64,000 nt of DNA from Hoylesella buccalis ATCC 35310 (GTDB taxonomy: Bacteria > Bacteroidota > Bacteroidia > Bacteroidales > Bacteroidaceae). Made by a program: the position numbers and the translations under genes. The notes beneath the pieces are model-generated. The model saw nothing but the letters and a program-made list of their open reading frames with translations. It ran no database searches and was not told where the DNA came from. Below, piece after piece: positions 25,034 through 33,945 of the stretch. The number at the start of each line of letters is the position of its first letter. The first letter of the stretch is position 1. The DNA is taken from NCBI RefSeq assembly GCF_000177075.1, contig NZ_ADEG01000073.1:23332-87331 (forward strand), in the 5' to 3' direction.

Positions 25034-26281
25034 ATGAAAACTTATATTAACTCTTGGTTGCTCTGTTTGATGCTGTTATTTCTTGGGACAGTAGAAACAC
25101 ATGCACAAAGGTTCTATTTCAAGCAGTTATTCAATAGTGCTAAATATAAATATGGCAAAAAACAAACTCAGAAAACATTTACGCCTACCGTTAAACTTTA
25201 TAACCATCAATGGGAATTAACGGTTGACGGAGTACTTGTTAAATCGTCTCGGAATACGGATTGCCTGCATGTGGGGAAAGATAAAGAAAAGTCTCAGCTC
25301 ATTCGTTTAGAAACCAAAACCCTGTTTACGGATGTGGATTTAGTAAGAGTGTGCACAGATATAGCAATAAAACGAAGAGATTATAAAGTAAGTATGACCC
25401 TCGGTTCGGATAATGATAATTATAGTGATACACGTAATTTAACGAAAGATAAAGATAATCTAAATAATAACCTAAGTATTTTTTATATCACAGAGGGTAA
25501 CATAAATAGTGGAACTCTAAAAGTTGAAATGAAAGGAGAAAAATATGAAGAAGGAGCTCTATATTTGTTTTTTATAGAAGTCGCTTCCGTTTTATCCGAT
25601 CAGCAAAAACTACAAACACAACACATCAAATCTGGAAAGACTTATTCATACCAAGTGCAGCGCACGTTCGCATCTGACCATTGGAACACCATCTGTCTGC
25701 CGTTTAATGTAGACGCTGAAACTCTGAAACAGGCATTTGGTGAAAATTGTAAGGTAAGACAATTCACAAAGGTGGTTGAAAACAACGTGTTGAAGTTTGA
25801 TAAAACAAATGCGATAAAAGCAGGTGTTCCTTACCTCATCAAGCCTAAGGACAAGGTCAAAAATCCTATCTTCTCAAACGTAGTTTATAAAGATGTGGAA
25901 CCGCAGACAGTTCAAGATGAAACAGGGCGATATGCCTTCGTTGGCACATTCGCCCCAGTCAACTTAAAAGTTGATGGCTCCGAATTGTTTTTGTTGGCTA
26001 ATGGCAACCTTGCCAAACCTAAATCCGAAGAGGTGAGTGAAATGTATGGCATGCGGGCCTACTTTAAAATAAACCAACAAACCAGTTCTTCGGCCAAGCA
26101 GAATACTTATGCTATTGATTGTGGTAGTGAAACGGTGAATGGAATACAATCACTGCGGGTACATCCTTCAACAAACAACCAGCATATTTACAATTTGCAA
26201 GGCGTAGATGTAGGCACGGACATGCATCACTTGCCAGCAGGTGTGTATGTGGTGGGTGGGAAGAAAATAATGAAAAGGTGA
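25034..26281 (+). CDS. Secreted protein of unknown function with Prevotella-type C-terminal tail
   Basis: This 415-residue protein has a signal peptide (INSWLLCLMLLFLGTVETHAQ). The centre is unrecognised. From about residue 205 a segment with HWNTICLPFNVDAETLKQAF and AGVPYLIKPKD resembles a repeat common in Prevotella and Bacteroides surface proteins. The last 50 residues (HIYNLQGVDVG and LPAGVYVVGGKKIMK) match a short beta-rich tail frequent in secreted Prevotella proteins and distantly like the type IX secretion tail. A surface or outer-membrane role is plausible. It lies 48 bp after ugd but has no visible sugar-biosynthesis motif. Confidence 0.7.
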   Translation: MKTYINSWLLCLMLLFLGTVETHAQRFYFKQLFNSAKYKYGKKQTQKTFTPTVKLYNHQWELTVDGVLVKSSRNTDCLHVGKDKEKSQLIRLETKTLFTDVDLVRVCTDIAIKRRDYKVSMTLGSDNDNYSDTRNLTKDKDNLNNNLSIFYITEGNINSGTLKVEMKGEKYEEGALYLFFIEVASVLSDQQKLQTQHIKSGKTYSYQVQRTFASDHWNTICLPFNVDAETLKQAFGENCKVRQFTKVVENNVLKFDKTNAIKAGVPYLIKPKDKVKNPIFSNVVYKDVEPQTVQDETGRYAFVGTFAPVNLKVDGSELFLLANGNLAKPKSEEVSEMYGMRAYFKINQQTSSSAKQNTYAIDCGSETVNGIQSLRVHPSTNNQHIYNLQGVDVGTDMHHLPAGVYVVGGKKIMKR

Positions 26282-26324
26282 GGAGTAAGACAAACCCTAT
26301 TCACCAACTCATTCACGAACAATC

Positions 26325-26534
26325 ATGAGACATCAACACTACACGGCTCCTGAACTGTCCACCTTTCATTTGGACGAGGCTTCATACACTCTTTTAAACA
26401 CGTCCCCTAAGAAACATATCACTGAAAATAATGATATCAATGTCATCGGCAGCCCCGAAGAAGATGATGCTCATGATGCCTGTGCCAAAGAGTTTATGTT
26501 TCTGGACGAAGATGACTTTGACGATAGTGAGTGA
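26325..26534 (+). CDS. Small acidic hypothetical protein
   Basis: This 69-residue protein begins MRHQHYTAPELSTFHLDEA and ends in a very acidic stretch (DEDDFDDSE). It resembles in style the many small Bacteroidales proteins that start with YxxPEI and have unknown function. It has no signal peptide or membrane segment. It lies 43 bp after the secreted protein and 39 bp before the pRiA4b-type gene, so it may be cotranscribed. It was kept because of its good spacing and consistent frame, but its reality is not proven. Confidence 0.5.
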   Translation: MRHQHYTAPELSTFHLDEASYTLLNTSPKKHITENNDINVIGSPEEDDAHDACAKEFMFLDEDDFDDSE

Positions 26535-26573
26535 TTTTTTCAACCTTGATACTGATAAGATTCACTGATTTCA

Positions 26574-27281
26574 ATGACGAATAAAAAGGCAAAAATCATA
26601 AAGCAGACACAGCCAGAGCCAATATTCGATTTGCAACCGCATGATATCGATGCGTTGGCGGATGCTTTGGCATCATTCGCTGGAGGTAACAAGTTCATAG
26701 CACGTATGGCGACGACAAGTCCAAGAGGAAAGAAGGGACTGAAACTCACCTATCAATTCAAAATTAAGTTGCGAGGTATCACCAAGCCACCCGTATGGCG
26801 GCGTGTGTTGGTGCCTGCCAACTTCACCTTCGCAGGATTCCATGCCGTGATTCAAGAGGCGTTCGGCTGGTGGAACGAACATCTGTATAGCTTTGGAGAC
26901 AAACCTTACAGTCGTGTGCTGACGATAGCCGAGGTACATGACGAAGATTGGAGCGACACTCCCGACTATAATGCCCGAGCGTTCACGGTGGGAGAGTTTT
27001 ATGGGGAAAAGCTCGATCCTAAACATAAACTCTGTTACGTTTACGATTTTGGAGATGACTGGATTCACGACATCACGCTTGAGGACATTATAGAAGAATT
27101 GCATCCCCATGCCTCGTGTACGGCTGGCAAAGGAGCCTGTCCCGAAGAAGACTGTGGCGGTCCGTGGGGATATGAAGATATGAAAGAAAACGGAGAGGTT
27201 GACGACCCTAAGGACTTTGACTTGGAAGCGGCAAAAGCATCAGTAGAAGCGGTCGAACCCGAAGGGTATGAACCATGGTGA
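26574..27281 (+). CDS. Plasmid pRiA4b ORF-3-like family protein
   Basis: This 235-residue protein contains the pRiA4b ORF-3-like domain: YQFKIKLRGITKPPVWRRVL near residue 58, FAGFHAVIQEAFGWWNEHLY, and YVYDFGDDWIHDITLED near 155. CPEEDCGGPWGYEDMKE near 190 holds Cys residues that could bind metal. The family is common in bacteria and archaea and its biochemical role is unknown. It is often carried on mobile or accessory DNA. Here it sits in the polysaccharide locus just before a terminator. Confidence 0.85.
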   Translation: MTNKKAKIIKQTQPEPIFDLQPHDIDALADALASFAGGNKFIARMATTSPRGKKGLKLTYQFKIKLRGITKPPVWRRVLVPANFTFAGFHAVIQEAFGWWNEHLYSFGDKPYSRVLTIAEVHDEDWSDTPDYNARAFTVGEFYGEKLDPKHKLCYVYDFGDDWIHDITLEDIIEELHPHASCTAGKGACPEEDCGGPWGYEDMKENGEVDDPKDFDLEAAKASVEAVEPEGYEPW

Positions 27282-27347
27282 TACAATAGTATGTTAATCA
27301 AAAAAATGTGGGATAAGTATATAGGACATGGAAGCCAAATACCCCCT

Positions 27348-27377
27348 ACACACAAACTAACGGCTTGTGTTTTTTCC
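27348..27377 (+). terminator. Probable intrinsic terminator in the 27282-27592 gap
   Basis: ACACAA (27350-27355) and TTGTGT (27365-27370) form a six-pair stem with a nine-base loop, followed by a T run. It would end transcripts of the ugd-to-pRiA4b genes. The rest of the 311-bp gap holds no recognisable gene and no clear promoter for the next gene. Confidence 0.5.
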
Positions 27378-27592
27378 ATAAACAGCTGAGATAGCTTTAT
27401 AAATCCCGACGTTTGTGTAGTAGATTCGTCAAACAATCATATCGACACCAATGGAAACTCATCGAAAATGATGCAGGCGGTTCCTCTCCACACCTTTTAG
27501 TCTTGATATAGAAGATGTGTGGGGAGACGGGTGGGAGTAGAATATTCTATTTCAAACAGTAGCTAATTCTACATATGTTAATAATAAAATAA

Positions 27593-28294
27593 ATGAATAT
27601 AATTAAGCGAATTTATCATTTTATTGGTTTGCTTTATCGTTGGAGCAGCAGTGAACGTTATATTGATTACTTAAGAAAGAAAGGAGTAACAGTTGGTAAC
27701 AATGTTATCTTTTGTGAGCCTCGGTCAACAGCTATTGACGTAAGTAGACCTTGTTTAATAGAGATAGGTAACGATGTTAATATTAACACGCATTTTACTA
27801 TTATGACGCATGATTTTGCTAATTTTGTTTTCAGAAATTATATGTTTGATTATGTTAATAATTGTGGAAAGGTTATCATTGGAAATAATATTTACATCGG
27901 AACAAAAGTAACGATATTACGCGGAGTAACTATTGGTGATAATTGTGTTATTGGGGCAGGGTCTATAGTAACAAAAGACATTCCTGCTAACTCTGTAGCA
28001 GTGGGTGTGCCATGTAGAGTGGTATCTACCATCGAAAAGTATTACGAAAAACGTAAATCAGCGGGGTTAGAAGAAGCTAAAGAATATATTAGATATTTCA
28101 GAAAACATAATCATAGAAATCCGAAAATTTCCGAAATGAGAGAGGAATGGATGTATTTTGTAGATGCTACCAATATGGATCAATATCCCGAGATACCAAT
28201 AAAACAACGTGTAGGGAGAGGCTACGATAAATGGCTTAAAGAATATCGTGCTCCTTATAAATCATATGAGGAGTTTATGAACTCTGTTAATTAA
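27593..28294 (+). CDS. Hexapeptide-repeat (left-handed beta-helix) O-acyltransferase
   Basis: This 233-residue protein carries hexapeptide repeats from about residue 30 (VTVGNNVIF, IEIGNDVNINTHFTI) and a classic acyltransferase core near residue 97: IIGNNIYIGTKVTILRGV, then IGDNCVIGAGSIVTKDI. The family transfers acetyl or similar groups from acyl-CoA to sugar hydroxyls or amines. The C-terminal 80 residues are helical and unrecognised. It opens an AT-rich run of assembly genes, so it probably modifies the polysaccharide or a precursor. The acceptor cannot be read. Confidence 0.85.
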   Translation: MNIIKRIYHFIGLLYRWSSSERYIDYLRKKGVTVGNNVIFCEPRSTAIDVSRPCLIEIGNDVNINTHFTIMTHDFANFVFRNYMFDYVNNCGKVIIGNNIYIGTKVTILRGVTIGDNCVIGAGSIVTKDIPANSVAVGVPCRVVSTIEKYYEKRKSAGLEEAKEYIRYFRKHNHRNPKISEMREEWMYFVDATNMDQYPEIPIKQRVGRGYDKWLKEYRAPYKSYEEFMNSVN

Positions 28295-28305
28295 AAAAAT
28301 AGGTT

Positions 28306-29829
28306 GTGAAAGACACTTCTAAAAGAATTGCTTTTAACACAGTGTATCTTTATGCGAGTAGCATAGTTCAATTGTTTTTGGGGCTCTATATGTCTCGTGT
28401 CATTTTACAGGCATTGGGTGTAACTGATTTTGGTATTTATGGAGTTGTTGGCAGTATTGTTGTTGTGTTAAATTTCTTGAGCACGGCCATGGGCGGTGCT
28501 TCGATGCGCTATTTATCTTTTGAGTTGGCAGAAGGAACGATTGATAGAAAGAAGGAAGTTTTCTCTGCTGTTTTCACAGCTCACATTGGTTTAGCAACGG
28601 CATTGTTCATATTAGCTGAAACGCTGGGACTGTGGTATTTATGCACTGTGATGGTGATACCAGAAGATAGATTTATTGCAGCTCACTGGGTTTATCAGTC
28701 TTCTGTAATTATTGCTGTCATAAATATTATTCGAGTACCTTTCACGGCGCGTATCAATGCCAATGAGCAAATGGGCTTTTCGAGTTTTTGGTCCACAATA
28801 GAAAGCTTATTAAGATTTTTAGGAGTAGTTATTCTGTTATGGTTAACCATGGATAAATTGAAAGCGTATGCAGTGATCATGGTTGTCCTGACAATTTTCA
28901 TATTTGTGGGATATTTTCTATTTTGCACGAAGAATTTTTCGGACACTAATTGTCGAATATCTCATAACAAAAAGATGTTAAAAGGAATTTTAAGCTTTGC
29001 GGGGTATTCCGCATTTAGTTCTTCATCCAACATGATGCGAATTCAGGGAAACAATTTGCTAATAAACAAGTTTTTTGGAGTAGTAATGAATGCATCAGTG
29101 AGTATAGCGTCTATGGTTTCAGGATATATAGCTGGATTTACGATGAACATTATTACAGCGTTTCGTCCTCAAATCATCAAGAAATATGCTTCTAACGATT
29201 TGGTTATGATGAGTATTGATATGACAAATTGTTTGAAATTTTGCATGGCAATATTTTCTCTATTTGCTGTACCGATTTTTTTGGAAATAAATTATGTTCT
29301 ATATTTATGGTTGGGAAACATTCCTGATTTTTCTGGTCTCTTTTGCCGGATATCTCTTATAGGAAGTCTTTTTAATTTAATGGGATTAGTTGTTATTATA
29401 GGTATTCAAGCAACTGATCGTGTTAGAGTTAATTCATTTATGATAACAGCCATCACTTTCGTATCACTTGCTGTAACTTTATTATTATTGCAGTTGGGTT
29501 TGCCGGCTTATATTGTATATGTTGTTTCTGTTTTTGCAGACATCATTATTTTATGGCAAAGTATACGTAATTTAAAATTTTTGATACCTCAATTTGAAAG
29601 TGGTACTTATATAAGTATTATTTTAAAAATTATCGTATTTATGCTTATAGGTGCTGCGCTGGCTTTGCTACCCCATTTAGTTTTGCAGAGTTCCTTTGTC
29701 CGGTTGGTATTGGTTACAATTACATATACGATTGTTTTTGGAGGCTTATTTTGGGTTAATATGCTGGACAAGGAAGTTAAGCACTATGTTATAGGTAAAA
29801 TATTTGAAATTAAGAATAGGCGGTTATGA
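28306..29829 (+). CDS. Wzx-type polysaccharide flippase
   Basis: This 507-residue integral membrane protein has about twelve to fourteen hydrophobic segments. It begins TSKRIAFNTVYLYASSIVQL and contains MGGASMRYLSFELA, in the style of PST/MATE-like oligosaccharide translocases. It would move undecaprenyl-diphosphate-linked repeat units across the inner membrane. The start is a GTG 11 bp after the previous stop, and the next gene overlaps by 4 bp (ATGA). Lipid-flippase identity is from topology and family likeness; no single diagnostic motif exists. Confidence 0.88.
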   Translation: MKDTSKRIAFNTVYLYASSIVQLFLGLYMSRVILQALGVTDFGIYGVVGSIVVVLNFLSTAMGGASMRYLSFELAEGTIDRKKEVFSAVFTAHIGLATALFILAETLGLWYLCTVMVIPEDRFIAAHWVYQSSVIIAVINIIRVPFTARINANEQMGFSSFWSTIESLLRFLGVVILLWLTMDKLKAYAVIMVVLTIFIFVGYFLFCTKNFSDTNCRISHNKKMLKGILSFAGYSAFSSSSNMMRIQGNNLLINKFFGVVMNASVSIASMVSGYIAGFTMNIITAFRPQIIKKYASNDLVMMSIDMTNCLKFCMAIFSLFAVPIFLEINYVLYLWLGNIPDFSGLFCRISLIGSLFNLMGLVVIIGIQATDRVRVNSFMITAITFVSLAVTLLLLQLGLPAYIVYVVSVFADIIILWQSIRNLKFLIPQFESGTYISIILKIIVFMLIGAALALLPHLVLQSSFVRLVLVTITYTIVFGGLFWVNMLDKEVKHYVIGKIFEIKNRRL

Positions 29830-30746
29830 GAATGTTACAAAAATACGTTAAGCTATTTCTTATACAATTGTATTATACAATAATTTATTATATTCCTAAT
29901 ATAGTGCGTGATATTATAATACTGTCAAAAGGAAAACACACAATTGCACTGAAAGCTTTTTTGGATACTCGATGGGGAATATACCGGAAACAAAATTGGG
30001 GGGATGATATGAATATGGTTATATGTAATAGCTGGTTTCACTGCAATATAATATCGTACGCGACATCTGTTTTTTCTTGGCTTCTTTCGCGCGAGAATTA
30101 TGCTTTAGTTGGATCTATTTTACAGAGTGCTAATAAAAATACTATTGTCTGGGGGAGCGGCCTTATTTCAGATAAAGAATTTCCAAAGGAGAATCCCAAG
30201 CAAATCTGTGCAGTTCGTGGTCCTTTGTCTCGCCAAGTATTGCTTAGTCATGGAATTAATTGTCCTGAAGTGTATGGCGATCCTATTTTATTATTATCTA
30301 AATATTATCAACCACAAGTAAAAAAAATAAATAAACTTGGTATCATACCCCATATATATGATGAGAATAACGAGGTGATTGACAAGTATATAGAGAATCA
30401 TTCTTCTGTAATAAAAATCAGTATGAGAAAATACTCAAATTGGAAAGATGTTATAGATAAAATAGCGTCATGCGAGCAAATTTTGTCAAGCTCATTACAT
30501 GGTATTATCCTGGCTGATACTTACGGTGTGCCTAATACATGGGTAGAGTTTTCTGACAAAGTGTTAGGTAATGGCTTCAAGTTTAGAGATTATTTTTCAT
30601 CTGTAAAACGACCAATAAGTTCAGCTATTGTTATACGACAGGAGAAGGATATTATTAAAATTGAAAAGCAGGAATCAAATTATACGGGTATAGACATTGA
30701 TTTAGATCTTCTGGTTCAAGCATGTCCTTTTACATTACATTTTTAA
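29826..30746 (+). CDS. Polysaccharide pyruvyltransferase family protein
   Basis: This 306-residue protein has motifs of the PS_pyruv_trans family: ICAVRGPLSRQVLLSHGI near residue 128, VYGDPILLL near 150, and LSSSLHGIILADTYGVPN near 220. Members add pyruvate ketals from phosphoenolpyruvate to sugars, or in some lineages act as sialyl- or glycosyltransferases. The start codon overlaps the wzx stop, so translation is probably coupled. A pyruvylated repeat unit is a fair prediction. Confidence 0.85.
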   Translation: MRMLQKYVKLFLIQLYYTIIYYIPNIVRDIIILSKGKHTIALKAFLDTRWGIYRKQNWGDDMNMVICNSWFHCNIISYATSVFSWLLSRENYALVGSILQSANKNTIVWGSGLISDKEFPKENPKQICAVRGPLSRQVLLSHGINCPEVYGDPILLLSKYYQPQVKKINKLGIIPHIYDENNEVIDKYIENHSSVIKISMRKYSNWKDVIDKIASCEQILSSSLHGIILADTYGVPNTWVEFSDKVLGNGFKFRDYFSSVKRPISSAIVIRQEKDIIKIEKQESNYTGIDIDLDLLVQACPFTLHF

Positions 30747-30764
30747 AAATAATTTTTCTGAATA

Positions 30765-31730
30765 ATGAACCCCAGGATTTCAATTATCATTCCTATCTAC
30801 AATGCGGCAGATTTAATTGATCGCTGTATTAAGAGTATCTTAAGCCAAACGTTTCAAGATTATGAAATTATCATTGTGGACGATGGCAGTACAGATGATA
30901 GTTTATCTGTTTGCAAAGAGATAGCTAAGAAAGACGATCGTATATCTATTTTTCATCAACAGAATGGAGGACAAGTAGCGGCACGAGGTCGTGGATTCAA
31001 AGAGTCATCGGGAGATTTTGTTTATTTTGTTGATGCTGATGATTTTTTACCTAAAGATGCTTTAAACAGTCTTTACAGTCGAGCTATGAAACATAATTTG
31101 GATATTGTAGATGGTGCGTCAATATCCTATTTTGAAGATTTTACGATTAAAGAGAAGGTGATTTTTCCACAAGAAGGAGTTTTTGACAAGCTTGATTATC
31201 TTCGCTTAATGTTTAAGAATCAAGCAAATAATGGTACGCATGCTTGCTTAGTTAAGAGAACTCTTTTCACTTCTGAGGTTTTTGATATACCACGAAATGT
31301 GCGGTTGGGAGAGGATGCTTTCATACATTTATGTTTTACTCAGCAGGCTAATCGTATAGGCATCTTTAATGATATTGTTTACTATTATGTACAGAATAGG
31401 AATTCTATCACTAATAATTATGTATATACATCGATAAGGCCTGTTGAGTATCAGATAGAATCTATTAGAAAAATCCTGGAGAAATATGATCAGTTTGAGA
31501 TGTTTAAACATCCTTTTTATAATCGTGCCATAGGGCATTTGATAACGGCATGCATTCGTAATCCGAAGTTAGTAAGTGATCCTTATGTATATCGTATTGC
31601 GAGCGAATCTTACCCTCTAATCAATAGTTTTAGTGGAAAAGTGTACTGTTTGGTTATGAAATATCCATTTTTTTTACCTTTTTTACGAAAGATTAACAAC
31701 TTGCGAAAACTTTTAAAAAAAATATATTAA
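30765..31730 (+). CDS. GT2 family glycosyltransferase
   Basis: This 321-residue protein is a GT-A-fold enzyme with the family opening RISIIIPIYNAADLIDRCIK, IIIVDDGSTDDSL and the metal-binding VYFVDADDFLP near residue 88. LGEDAFIHLCFTQQ near 185 holds the usual ED pair of the catalytic base region. The C-terminal end is basic and hydrophobic and may lie against the membrane. It adds one sugar of the repeat unit from a nucleotide-sugar donor; donor and acceptor are not readable. Confidence 0.9.
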   Translation: MNPRISIIIPIYNAADLIDRCIKSILSQTFQDYEIIIVDDGSTDDSLSVCKEIAKKDDRISIFHQQNGGQVAARGRGFKESSGDFVYFVDADDFLPKDALNSLYSRAMKHNLDIVDGASISYFEDFTIKEKVIFPQEGVFDKLDYLRLMFKNQANNGTHACLVKRTLFTSEVFDIPRNVRLGEDAFIHLCFTQQANRIGIFNDIVYYYVQNRNSITNNYVYTSIRPVEYQIESIRKILEKYDQFEMFKHPFYNRAIGHLITACIRNPKLVSDPYVYRIASESYPLINSFSGKVYCLVMKYPFFLPFLRKINNLRKLLKKIY

Positions 31731-31740
31731 AGAATTACTT

Positions 31741-32733
31741 ATGCAACGCATTCAATATGTAGATAGGTTGAAAGGCTTCGCTATGTTGGCTGTAATTTTT
31801 GGTCATGTGTTATCTTATTCCATGTCTGATGAATATAATTTTATGGTAAAATTTGTATCTACGTTTGATATACCTATATTTATGTTTTTATCAGGTTGGG
31901 TTATATCATCCTTGCCAGATATTAAGAAAGTGTTTATCAAATGTACATCATTTTTGTCACCTTTCTTTTTCGTGGGCTTATCTTTTGCCCTCTTTTATTA
32001 TAAAAACGCATCTGTGTTCTTTGGAAGTAATGTAAAGAATGGTTATTGGTACCTTTTCGTATTGTCTTTTTTTTATGTTTTCTTATGGTCATTCCGCATA
32101 GTTACCCAGGTTGTTAAATCCAAATGGGGGGATATTATTTGGGCCGTGCTGATTTATGCTTTGCTAATTGTACTTAATTTGACATTATCAGAACGATGGT
32201 GCAATATACTGAGCGTTTATCAGGCAAGATCTTTGTGGCCTTTATTTATTGCAGGTTATTTGTTCAGGAAATACAATGTAACAGAAACATTTTTATCTAA
32301 AAATGTTGTATTCAGTTGTAGCATGATAGGTTATGCAGTTACGGTTTATTTCTTTTCTAAGGGTTATTTCCGCGTTTTCTTATTATCAGCTTTTCTTTCT
32401 GTCCCTACTTTTGTCTATCTCTTTAAAAAATTCGAATCAAACCATGATATCGTGTCCAATGCTTTAGCAAGAATAGGTCGTCATTCGTTAGATATTTATA
32501 TTTATCATTTCTTTTTTGTATTTGCATTAAGATTATCAGGATGGCATGAATATTTCATAGCTACAGACAACCTACTACTTGAAAGTGTAATCGTAGCGAT
32601 TCTTTCTGTCGCTATCGCATACAGCTGTATAGGTATAGGCTACTTGATTAGACAAAGTGAATTTTTAGAGAAGTTGATTTACGGCAAATATATTGCAAAT
32701 GCAATAATGTCATTCAATAAAAAATCTGTATAG
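31741..32733 (+). CDS. Membrane acyltransferase family 3 (O-acetyltransferase type)
   Basis: This 330-residue protein has about ten hydrophobic segments and the acyltransferase-3 opening QRIQYVDRLKGFAMLAVIFG, followed directly by HVLSYS with the catalytic-type histidine. IYIYHFFFVFALRL near residue 255 matches the conserved late segment. The family transfers acyl groups to surface sugars at the inner membrane. It lies 10 bp after the GT2 gene in the AT-rich block. Confidence 0.88.
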   Translation: MQRIQYVDRLKGFAMLAVIFGHVLSYSMSDEYNFMVKFVSTFDIPIFMFLSGWVISSLPDIKKVFIKCTSFLSPFFFVGLSFALFYYKNASVFFGSNVKNGYWYLFVLSFFYVFLWSFRIVTQVVKSKWGDIIWAVLIYALLIVLNLTLSERWCNILSVYQARSLWPLFIAGYLFRKYNVTETFLSKNVVFSCSMIGYAVTVYFFSKGYFRVFLLSAFLSVPTFVYLFKKFESNHDIVSNALARIGRHSLDIYIYHFFFVFALRLSGWHEYFIATDNLLLESVIVAILSVAIAYSCIGIGYLIRQSEFLEKLIYGKYIANAIMSFNKKSV

Positions 32734-32753
32734 AATCGTATATGTTATAATAT

Positions 32754-33914
32754 ATGAGAAAGAAGGTCTTATTTATAATTGGCACATTACAATCTGGTGG
32801 GGTATCTAAATCCATGGTGTCATTACTGACGGCTTGGGATAGACAAAGATATGATACCTCCTTGTTGCTTTGCTGTAAAGAGGGTGACATATATTCAGAC
32901 AGATTACCAAAAGATGTTCATCTGATATATAACCCTGTTATAGAGCATGTGATGGGAGGAGTATCTTCGGCATGGTGGCTTCTGCGACATGGAAAGGTCA
33001 TGTTGGCGTTGGGTGTGTTGATTAGACTCCTACTGTCTCGACTGTCCAAACCTATGGCAGGACGCTTGATTGCAAAGATGATGCCGGCAATTGATAGGGA
33101 AGAATATGATTTAATCGTTGATTTTGGTGGGCAGCAAATATTATATTATATGGTGGATAAGTTACGTGGAAAAAAGAAAATTTCTTTCTTTCATAGTGAC
33201 TACGCTAAATGGGATTATTACTATAAAGTCGATAAGAACTATTATCCACAGGTTGATCAGCTATTCACTATTTCAGAAACTTGTGCTACTTCTTTGAAAA
33301 AATACTTTCCATTATGTGAGGATAAAATTGCTGTTATGGAGAACATCTCCTCACCGGTTTTAATTAATAGTTTGGCCAGGGAAAATGTAAAGCTTCCTCA
33401 ACATGAGTTAATCATAACAACAATCGGTCATGTGTGGTATAATAAGGGCATAGATTTAGCTATAGAGGCTGCTCAGATTATCCATGAAGAAACTAATATA
33501 GATTTTCTATGGATTTTTATAGGAGCAATAAGAGAGTCAAAATGGCTTCACGAGATAGAACGAAAAGATTTATCCGTTTTTTTTATGTTTACAGGTATAA
33601 AATCTAATCCGTATCCCTATCTGTTTCAATCAGATCTTTATGTTCATCCTTCTCGCTTTGAGGGAAAGTCTATTGCGCTTGATGAGGCAAAGATTTTATG
33701 CAAACCTATCGTAGTTACAAATTTCTCCACGGCACATGATCAATTTGAAAATGGAGTGAATGGAAGTATATGTGAAATGAGTGGTCGTTCTATAGCAGAC
33801 GCAATTATAAATTTGTATTTGCATCCGCAATTAAGAAATAAATATTCAAAATGTCTACAACAACACATTGTAGATAATTCATGCGAAGTAAAAAAGCTTT
33901 ATAAGTTTTTATGA
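32754..33914 (+). CDS. GT4 family glycosyltransferase
   Basis: This 386-residue GT-B-fold enzyme begins KVLFIIGTLQSGGVSKSMVS and contains ITTIGHVWYNKGIDLAIEAA near residue 222, the start of the nucleotide-binding half. The retaining-GT4 Ex7E motif is in SRFEGKSIALDEAKIL near 302. It adds a sugar to the growing repeat unit on the cytoplasmic side. The exact donor is unknown. Confidence 0.9.
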   Translation: MRKKVLFIIGTLQSGGVSKSMVSLLTAWDRQRYDTSLLLCCKEGDIYSDRLPKDVHLIYNPVIEHVMGGVSSAWWLLRHGKVMLALGVLIRLLLSRLSKPMAGRLIAKMMPAIDREEYDLIVDFGGQQILYYMVDKLRGKKKISFFHSDYAKWDYYYKVDKNYYPQVDQLFTISETCATSLKKYFPLCEDKIAVMENISSPVLINSLARENVKLPQHELIITTIGHVWYNKGIDLAIEAAQIIHEETNIDFLWIFIGAIRESKWLHEIERKDLSVFFMFTGIKSNPYPYLFQSDLYVHPSRFEGKSIALDEAKILCKPIVVTNFSTAHDQFENGVNGSICEMSGRSIADAIINLYLHPQLRNKYSKCLQQHIVDNSCEVKKLYKFL

Positions 33915-33945
33915 TATAAGGTAAAACTATTAATATACTTTATTT

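Noticed and set aside
25034..26281. Definite type IX secretion substrate
   Set aside because: The C-terminal tail is shorter and less typical than the standard sorting domain, so only a surface-type tail is claimed.
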